The position numbers and the translations under genes are program-made. A model generated the notes under the pieces. It was not told where the DNA came from, ran no database searches, and worked only from the letters and a program-made list of their open reading frames with translations. A DNA stretch of 42,658 nt from DSUN01 sp035527715 (GTDB lineage Bacteria; Planctomycetota; PUPC01; DSUN01), in contig DATKZY010000093.1 in NCBI GenBank assembly GCA_035527715.1, forward strand, positions 1 through 42,658, given 5' to 3'. Within the stretch, counting starts at the first letter, position 1. Each line of letters opens with the position of its first letter. Positions 24,054 through 29,293 of the stretch are shown here, one piece after another.

Positions 24054-24058
24054 CAAAT

Positions 24059-24129
24059 GGATGAATGGAGGATTGGATGATTGGATGAATGTCTGACAAA
24101 CATCCACTCATCCACCCATCCATTCATCC
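24059..24129. repeat. Inverted octamer array forming a long imperfect hairpin
   Basis: Left arm 24059-24090: four 8-mers GGATGAAT, GGAGGATT, GGATGATT, GGATGAAT. Right arm 24101-24129 carries the complement: CATCC, ACTCATCC, ACCCATCC, ATTCATCC. The arms can pair over about 29 bp with a few mismatches and a short loop. It sits between convergent genes, and the stop codon of the - strand hydrolase (24124-24126) lies in the last unit. It may act as a two-way terminator. A related array is at 25255-25339. Confidence 0.8.
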
Positions 24130-24957
24130 CCCTGATGCGGCCTCGCGTTCTACCAGCCACGCCACGGTCGCCTCGATGGGCGCCGAGCAGTCCACATAGC
24201 CGAGGCGGTCCCAGAACGGCTCGAGGACGAAGGGCAGGAGGCGGGCGGAGGGGCCAAGCTTGTCGAGGAGGGGCTTGAGTTCGGCAGATGGCTCGGTTGT
24301 AGGCGCGCACTGCACGAGGAGGGTGGGGGGCAATTTCGCACTCCGCACTCCGCACTCCGCAATCCGCAGAGCCTTAATCTCCTCACACATCGAGCGGGAG
24401 GCCAGGAAGCCGTCGAGGTCAATCGTCCCGGCGTCGCCCGTGTCGCGCTCGCCGGTGGCCTTGCCGTGGGTCATCATCTGGCGGACCAGCATCCGGCGGA
24501 TGTTGAGGCGGTAGAAGAGCGCGCCGTCCACGATGGGCTGCCAGAGGACGAGGCAGAAGGGGAAGTCGGCAGTCGGCGGACGGCAGTCGGCAGTCTGGAA
24601 GGCGAGAGAGGCGCCGAGGCGAAGGCCGATGAGGCCGATGCGCTCGACTCCTGCGCGCTCGCGGAGGAACGCGGCGGCGGCCTGGATGTCGTGGAGGGCG
24701 CCGGCGAGGGAGAATTCGGTGAACGGCCCCTGGCTGTCGCCGGTGCCGCGATAGTCGAAGCGGAGGGACGGAAGGCCGAGCGTCGCGAGGCGCCGCGCCA
24801 TCTCCACGAACACGCGGCAGGCCTGCTTCTGCTCCTCGGCGAAGGGTGCACAGAATAGGAGGCCGAGGTCGCGCGCCTGGCCTTCGGGCAGGTGCAGGAC
24901 GCCGAAGAGGCGAAGGCCCTCGGACTCGAAGAGCAGCGGTTCTTCCATCGGGGTCAC
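24124..24957 (-). CDS. Alpha/beta hydrolase-like protein lacking the nucleophile (exosortase-associated hydrolase type)
   Basis: 277 residues. The fold is alpha/beta hydrolase: CAPFAEEQKQACRVF (30s-40s), LRFDYRGTGDS (65-75) and the nucleophile elbow position GLRLGA (111-116). Arg113 stands where GxSxG enzymes have Ser. From memory the GLRLGA form occurs in hydrolases linked to PEP-CTERM/exosortase gene clusters; I cannot verify that here. Two heptad-repeat tracts are translated inside it (about residues 121-132 and 197-207). The GTG start overlaps the stop of the acyl carrier protein gene (GTGA); an ATG three codons on (24948) is possible. It probably acts with that carrier protein. Confidence 0.75.
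   Translation of the reverse strand: MTPMEEPLLFESEGLRLFGVLHLPEGQARDLGLLFCAPFAEEQKQACRVFVEMARRLATLGLPSLRFDYRGTGDSQGPFTEFSLAGALHDIQAAAAFLRERAGVERIGLIGLRLGASLAFQTADCRPPTADFPFCLVLWQPIVDGALFYRLNIRRMLVRQMMTHGKATGERDTGDAGTIDLDGFLASRSMCEEIKALRIAECGVRSAKLPPTLLVQCAPTTEPSAELKPLLDKLGPSARLLPFVLEPFWDRLGYVDCSAPIEATVAWLVEREAASGG
24337..24368 (-). repeat. Heptad repeat tract inside the hydrolase gene (unit 1)
   Basis: On the + strand: CGCACTC three times, CGCAATC, then a partial CGCA. Translated in the gene as part of RIAECGVRSAK. The same unit type occurs before der. Confidence 0.8.
24561..24595 (-). repeat. Heptad repeat tract inside the hydrolase gene (unit 2)
   Basis: On the + strand: GGAAGTC, GGCAGTC, GGCGGAC, GGCAGTC, GGCAGTC. 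Translated in the gene as QTADCRPPTADF. Its 35 bp is not a multiple of three, so the flanking frame must have been adjusted or the tract replaced existing sequence. Confidence 0.8.
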
Positions 24958-25220
24958 GCGTTCTGGGCCTGCTTCTCGCGGACGAGGGCGGCGATGGCCT
25001 GCACGCTCTCGAAGCGCTCGATGCTGAACTCGTCGTCCTCGAGGGACAGGCCGAAGACCTCCTCGATACCGATGACGATCTCGAAGAGGCGCACGGAGTC
25101 GATCTCGAACTTCTCCATGAGGACATCGTCGTCGGCGATCTCGGCGGGGCTGACCTTGAGGAACAGCCGCTCGACGATCATGGCTTTGAGTTTGTCCTCA
25201 ATCGGTGCGTCGTCAGGCAT
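24954..25220 (-). CDS. Acyl carrier protein-like
   Basis: 88 residues. The phosphopantetheine attachment site is present as KFEIDSVRLFEIV, where the Ser of DS(V/L) carries the prosthetic group; helix 2-type ALVREKQAQNA ends the protein. The overall acidic helical pattern (DEFSIERFESVQAIAALV) fits ACP. ACP carries acyl or aminoacyl intermediates. The frame runs upstream into the octamer repeat, but the ATG at 25218-25220 gives a normal ACP length. Its stop overlaps the GTG of the hydrolase gene, so the two are coupled. No fatty-acid synthesis gene is adjacent, which points to a dedicated, perhaps polysaccharide- or lipid-modifying, carrier. Confidence 0.85.
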   Translation of the reverse strand: MPDDAPIEDKLKAMIVERLFLKVSPAEIADDDVLMEKFEIDSVRLFEIVIGIEEVFGLSLEDDEFSIERFESVQAIAALVREKQAQNA

Positions 25221-25254
25221 GGAGAGTGGTCCCCAAACGTGCGCGAGGAGGAAT

Positions 25255-25339
25255 GGATGTATGGATGAATGGATGGATGAGAAGGTGGGCGGGGGTTGTG
25301 GTCTGGCATCCATCCACCCATCCATTCATCCACCCATCC
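25255..25339. repeat. Second inverted octamer array between rseP and the acyl carrier protein gene
   Basis: Left arm 25255-25280: GGATGTAT, GGATGAAT, GGATGGAT, then GA. Right arm 25308-25339: ATCCATCC, ACCCATCC, ATTCATCC, ACCCATCC. The arms pair over about 25 bp with a few mismatches around a 27-nt loop. It begins six bases after the rseP stop on the - strand and would fold in that transcript. Confidence 0.8.
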
Positions 25340-25344
25340 CCTTC

Positions 25345-27282
25345 TCAGAAGAACAGACGGGTGAAGTCGTTGAAAGTTGCCACGAGGAAGATGACGACGA
25401 CGAAGGCGAAGCCAGCCAGGATGATGGCCTCCTGAAGCTTCCGGCTGGGCCGCTTGCCGCGCAGCTTCTCGTAGGCGAGCATCACGATGCGGCCGCCGTC
25501 GAGCGGCGGCAGGGGCAGGAGGTTGAACACGCCGATGTTCACGGTGATCAGGTGGATGAGCCAGAACAGGTCGGCCCAGCCCCGCGTGGCGGAGATATAG
25601 GTCACCTGGGCGATGCCCAGCGGCCCCATGAGGTCGGACAGCGGCACATCGCGCTGGAAGAGCTTTGCAATGACCCGGAACGCGAAGGTGCTGATGCCGA
25701 CGGTGCGTTCGATGGCCGGGACGATCGAGCCGACGAGGCCCTTCTTCTGGAGCACCTCGACCGCGCTCGGCTTGACGCCGAGCTGGCCGACCTTGCGGGT
25801 GCCGGGCGCGACCGTCACGTCCACCTCGGTCTCGGCGGCGCCGACGGTCCAGGCGATGCCGTGCAGGGTGAGCTGGGGCCGCGGCATCCCGTCGGCGCGG
25901 CGGCGGAGGACGGTGAGGGGGACGTCGCGTTTCTGGTCGCCGAGGCGCGCCACCATGTCGTCGAGCGGCTCGTGGAAGGCTCGCCCGGGGATGACCTGGG
26001 CGAGGTCGGCGCCCTTGGCCCTGATGATGAGATCGCCTGGCTGGAGGGCCGGCTCGGCCTGGCGGTGAATGCCCACGATCTCATAGGCCGGCCGCGGGGC
26101 GATGCCCAACGTGTCGGCCACGAGGACGCCCTCTTCCCGAGTGAGCTCGACGGTGAGGTTCTCCTTCCCGACGGCCTTCATCGCAGCGGCAAGGGACGCA
26201 GCGAGTTGCGCGGCGTCGTTCGAATGAGGGACGAGCACGCTCTCATTCCCCCGCTGGATGTCGAGGACCACAGCGGCCGGGCCGAGGAGAACGGCGTCCT
26301 CGATGTCCCACCAGCCTTGCACCGGGCTGCCGTTGACGGCTGTGATGCGGTCGCCGACCTGGAGCTTTCCGTCGGCGGGGAATCCCTTCCGGATGAAGCC
26401 CACCTCGGCAGGGAGGCGCACGGTGAAGCCGGGGTCGGGGTCGTCTATACCCTGCGGCGTGGCGGTGACGGTGATGCGTTGGCCCTTGCGCTCGATGGTG
26501 AGCTCGACGGGGCGGTCGGGGCTGGGCAGGATGCGGCGGCGGAAGTCGAGCCAGCCGCGCAGAGGCTGGCCATTCACGGCGATGATCGTGTCGCCTTCCT
26601 GGATGCCCGCGGCCTCCGCTGGCGTGCCGGGCTCGACCGCTCGGACAGTCGTGAGCGGGAAGGTGCAATTGACGCCGAGGGGCTGGGCCTTGGGACGGAG
26701 GATTCGCAGGGCGACGCGGCGGCCCGCGCGGTTGACCACGAGGTCGAGCGGCTCGCCGTACGGGCACTCATGGATGGCCTGGCGGAGGTCCTCGAACGTG
26801 GTGACGGGGCGCGAACCGAGAGCCGTGATGCGGTCGCCGTACTTCACGCCGGCATCCCAGGCGGGGCCGCCGACGGCGACATAGGAGACCTTGGAGGCCG
26901 GCGTCTCGCGGCCGACGACGAGCATGGCCATCGCCAGTGGGATGCCGAAGAGCACGCTGAAGAGCGGCCCGGCGACCAGCACGAGCGTGCGTTGGCCGGG
27001 GGGCTTGGACACGAACTCGTCGGTGGCGCCCGTCGCGGCCTCGCCCTCATCGCCGCCGGCGAGCTTGACGTAGCCGCCGAGCGGGATGGCGGAGACCATG
27101 TAATCGGTGTCGCCCCACTTGTGGCCGATGAGCCGGGGCCCGAAGCCGAACGAGAAGCGGTCCACCCGCACGCGGATCAGCTTCGCGGCGAGGAAGTGGC
27201 CCAGCTCGTGCACGAAGATCATCAGGCCGAAGGCGAGGATCGTGAGGACGACGCCCTTGGCGACTAGCAACGCGCTATCCAC
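25345..27282 (-). CDS. rseP: Site-2 protease RseP with four PDZ-like domains
   Basis: 645 residues against about 450 in E. coli. The zinc site HELGH (residues 25-29) is in the first membrane helix, and the second catalytic motif NLLPLPPLDGG is near 585-597. The enzyme cleaves membrane-embedded substrates such as anti-sigma factors. Between them are four PDZ-like segments: GGPAWDAGVKYGDRI, PGTPAEAAGIQEGDTIIAVNG, KLQVGDRITAVNGSPV and PALQPGDLIIRAKG. E. coli has two. The GTG start at 27282 has GGGAGG (complement of 27290-27295) 7 nt upstream and overlaps the 3' end of dxr by 19 bp. The dxr-rseP order is common in bacteria. Confidence 0.92.
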   Translation of the reverse strand: MDSALLVAKGVVLTILAFGLMIFVHELGHFLAAKLIRVRVDRFSFGFGPRLIGHKWGDTDYMVSAIPLGGYVKLAGGDEGEAATGATDEFVSKPPGQRTLVLVAGPLFSVLFGIPLAMAMLVVGRETPASKVSYVAVGGPAWDAGVKYGDRITALGSRPVTTFEDLRQAIHECPYGEPLDLVVNRAGRRVALRILRPKAQPLGVNCTFPLTTVRAVEPGTPAEAAGIQEGDTIIAVNGQPLRGWLDFRRRILPSPDRPVELTIERKGQRITVTATPQGIDDPDPGFTVRLPAEVGFIRKGFPADGKLQVGDRITAVNGSPVQGWWDIEDAVLLGPAAVVLDIQRGNESVLVPHSNDAAQLAASLAAAMKAVGKENLTVELTREEGVLVADTLGIAPRPAYEIVGIHRQAEPALQPGDLIIRAKGADLAQVIPGRAFHEPLDDMVARLGDQKRDVPLTVLRRRADGMPRPQLTLHGIAWTVGAAETEVDVTVAPGTRKVGQLGVKPSAVEVLQKKGLVGSIVPAIERTVGISTFAFRVIAKLFQRDVPLSDLMGPLGIAQVTYISATRGWADLFWLIHLITVNIGVFNLLPLPPLDGGRIVMLAYEKLRGKRPSRKLQEAIILAGFAFVVVIFLVATFNDFTRLFF

Positions 27283-28421
27283 GCAGCGGCCTCCCGCCGC
27301 GCCCAGCGGTCTGTTTCATCTATCTCCTCCGGTGCAGGGTGCTCGATGGTCTGGTGGCGGTCCATCACCTCCGAGACGAGCCGAGGGATGGCGAGAAAGG
27401 GAAGACGACGCTTGAGGAATGCCTGGACGGCTGCTTCGTTGGCCGCGCTCAGCACGGCGCCCATGGTTCCGCCCGCCTCCGCGGCCCGGTAGCCCAGGCG
27501 CAATGCGGGGAAGCGGCCCATATCCGGCTCCTCGAAGTCCAGGCGTCCCACTGCGGCGAGGTCGGCCGCGGCGACGGCGCTGGCCCGGCGCTCGGGGTAG
27601 GTGAGCGCATATTGAATCGGCACCCGCATGTCGGGCACGCCGAGTTGGGCGATGGTCGAGCCATCGCGGAACTCGACGAGCGAGTGGACGATGGACTGGG
27701 GGTGGATGAGGATGCGGATTTGTGCGGCATCGAGATGGAAGAGCCATCGGGCCTCGACGATCTCGAGGGCCTTGTTCATCATCGTGGCCGAGTCGACCGT
27801 GATCTTCGGCCCCATCGCCCAGTTGGGGTGGCGGAGGGCTTGCTCGGGCGTCACGTTGGCGAGGTCGTCGAGGGGCATGGTCCGAAAGGGGCCGCCCGAG
27901 GCGGTAAGCCAGACGCGCTGCACCTCGTCGGGGCGGCCGCTGTGCATGGCCTGGAAGACCGCGGAGTGCTCGCTGTCCACGGGCAGGATGCGGGCGCCGG
28001 AGGCGGCGGCCACGCGGTCGAGGAGCTCGCCCGCCATCACCATGCACTCCTTGTTGGCGAGGGCGAGGCTCTTGCCGGCCCTGAGCGCGGCCAGGGCGGG
28101 CCGCAGCCCGGGGGCACCCACGATGGCGTTGAGCACGATATCCACGTCGTCGGCCGCCGCTAGCGAGGCCACGGCGTCCGGCCCGCAGCCGAGCTCCAGG
28201 CCGTTGCGCCCCGCCCGTGCCACGAGTTGGGCAAAGTGCTCGGGCGAGCCGAGCGCCGCGCGGCGAGGCCGGAACTCGGCCACTTGGTCGGCCAGCGCGT
28301 CCCAGTGCGTGTTCGCCGCGAGCGCGACCAGCTCGAAGTCGGGGCCAAGCTCGCGCAGCACGGCCAGAGCGCTCATGCCGATAGAGCCCGTGGAACCCAG
28401 GATGGCTACGCGTGTGGCCAT
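27264..28421 (-). CDS. dxr: 1-deoxy-D-xylulose-5-phosphate reductoisomerase
   Basis: 385 residues, usual length. NADPH site GSTGSIG (near residue 8), NKECMVMAGE, the metal-binding DSEHSA, substrate region ASGGPFR and the long signature HPNWAMGPKITVDSATM, plus NKALEIVEA and HPQSIVHSLVEFRDGS. The enzyme converts DXP to MEP, the first committed step of the non-mevalonate isoprenoid pathway. The ATG at 28419-28421 gives the standard N-terminus MATRVAILGSTG; the frame is open further upstream only through non-coding sequence. Together with the IspH domain at 17.7-19.5 kb it shows that the organism uses the MEP route. Confidence 0.97.
   Translation of the reverse strand: MATRVAILGSTGSIGMSALAVLRELGPDFELVALAANTHWDALADQVAEFRPRRAALGSPEHFAQLVARAGRNGLELGCGPDAVASLAAADDVDIVLNAIVGAPGLRPALAALRAGKSLALANKECMVMAGELLDRVAAASGARILPVDSEHSAVFQAMHSGRPDEVQRVWLTASGGPFRTMPLDDLANVTPEQALRHPNWAMGPKITVDSATMMNKALEIVEARWLFHLDAAQIRILIHPQSIVHSLVEFRDGSTIAQLGVPDMRVPIQYALTYPERRASAVAAADLAAVGRLDFEEPDMGRFPALRLGYRAAEAGGTMGAVLSAANEAAVQAFLKRRLPFLAIPRLVSEVMDRHQTIEHPAPEEIDETDRWARREAAAWIARC
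27290..27295 (-). promoter_or_regulatory. Ribosome-binding site that fixes the rseP GTG start
   Basis: GGGAGG on the - strand, 7 nt before the GTG. It lies within the coding sequence of dxr. Confidence 0.65.
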
Positions 28422-28611
28422 GGATGATACCCGTCGGGGCGGGGCCGGGGACTGCACAACCGTGAGTATACCAGAAGCAGCGCGTCGCTTCAAACACCAG
28501 GGAAAGAGCCGGCCGAGCGATGGCACGGCGCTCCGAAGGTTCCGCGCATGCAGTGGGGGGAGGCGAGAGGGCGGAGTGGCGAGCGACAGGGGCCGAGGGG
28601 CTGACGATGGA
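28422..28611. other. Intergenic region upstream of dxr
   Basis: 190 bp. It holds the dxr promoter (28465-28493). The part from 28500 to 28611, which follows the zinc-protein stop on the - strand, shows no clear terminator. Confidence 0.5.
28465..28493 (-). promoter_or_regulatory. Sigma70 promoter for dxr-rseP
   Basis: On the - strand: TTGAAG (28488-28493), 17 bp, TATACT (28465-28470). The start point would be near 28458, leaving a 37-nt leader. Confidence 0.75.
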
Positions 28612-29157
28612 TCAGTTCATGGTGGCGAACGTGCCCCAAGTGACTCTGCCGCCACGCATGTCGTAATCCACGGCGACCAGGCGCCGGCGTTCCTCATCCC
28701 ACAAGCAGGTTTCGACGGTTGCCACGATGGCGTTCGTCTGGGCGGCCCTGCATTGTGGGCAGAAGACAATGGGGGTGGGGATGGCGAGCGCACGACCGCA
28801 GTGGCAGACGTGCTCGACGATGGTGAGCGGCGCCTGGACGAGTTCGTGGGTGCCGTGGCCACAGGGCAGTTCCGTGCCGGTGGCGACATAGCACCCGCAG
28901 GCGCACCGCGCCACGGCTGTGGCGATGAGCGTGGACGGCCCGCGGTCGGAGCGGGAGGCGGCGTTGACGCGGAGCACCTCGGGCACTAGGGCATGGCCGC
29001 AGGGGTGTTGGCTCCTGGCATAGCCCCATACGAGGAGCCAACTTAGGTGTTCCTGGCGGGCGCAGGCGAGGCAGTAGGCGTGCTCGTGTGCATCGTGGGG
29101 ACCCACGATGGTAAAGTGGACCTTGGCTTCCTCGCTCCAGCACTTCTGGCAAAGCAT
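28612..29157 (-). CDS. Zinc-rich protein with McsA-like N-terminus, function unknown
   Basis: 181 residues with at least twelve Cys. The N-terminus MLCQKCWSEEAKVHFTIV with Cys3, Cys6, Cys29 and Cys32 (CLAC) looks like the first zinc finger of McsA/YacH-type proteins. Further clusters are CACGC (85-89), HVCHC (118-120) and FCPQC (133-136), so two or three zinc sites are likely. McsA activates the McsB arginine kinase and carries a UVR domain, but no UVR domain or mcsB is visible here, so I leave it unnamed. AGGTGA lies 5 nt before the ATG at 29155-29157. A palindrome 73 bp upstream may regulate it. Confidence 0.65.
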   Translation of the reverse strand: MLCQKCWSEEAKVHFTIVGPHDAHEHAYCLACARQEHLSWLLVWGYARSQHPCGHALVPEVLRVNAASRSDRGPSTLIATAVARCACGCYVATGTELPCGHGTHELVQAPLTIVEHVCHCGRALAIPTPIVFCPQCRAAQTNAIVATVETCLWDEERRRLVAVDYDMRGGRVTWGTFATMN

Positions 29158-29229
29158 ATCGCTCACCTGCCCTCGAACGCGCAAGGCTCGCCCGTAAGGG
29201 CCACGCTACGCGGCCAGGGCCTTGCAGCT

Positions 29230-29248
29230 ATGACACTAGTCGTGTCAT
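29230..29248. promoter_or_regulatory. Palindromic operator-like site
   Basis: ATGACAC-TAGTC-GTGTCAT, perfect 7-bp arms with a 5-nt centre. It lies between the zinc-protein gene and the ATPase gene, where a regulator of the zinc-protein gene would bind. No matching regulator is in the window. Confidence 0.5.
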
Positions 29249-29293
29249 GGCCGAGATTGCTGCGCGGGATTCGTGCCTGCCCGGAAGGGGGGC

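Noticed and set aside
24892..27267. 791-codon + strand frame over acp and rseP
   Set aside because: It is antisense to rseP and includes the octamer repeat as coding sequence, which is implausible.
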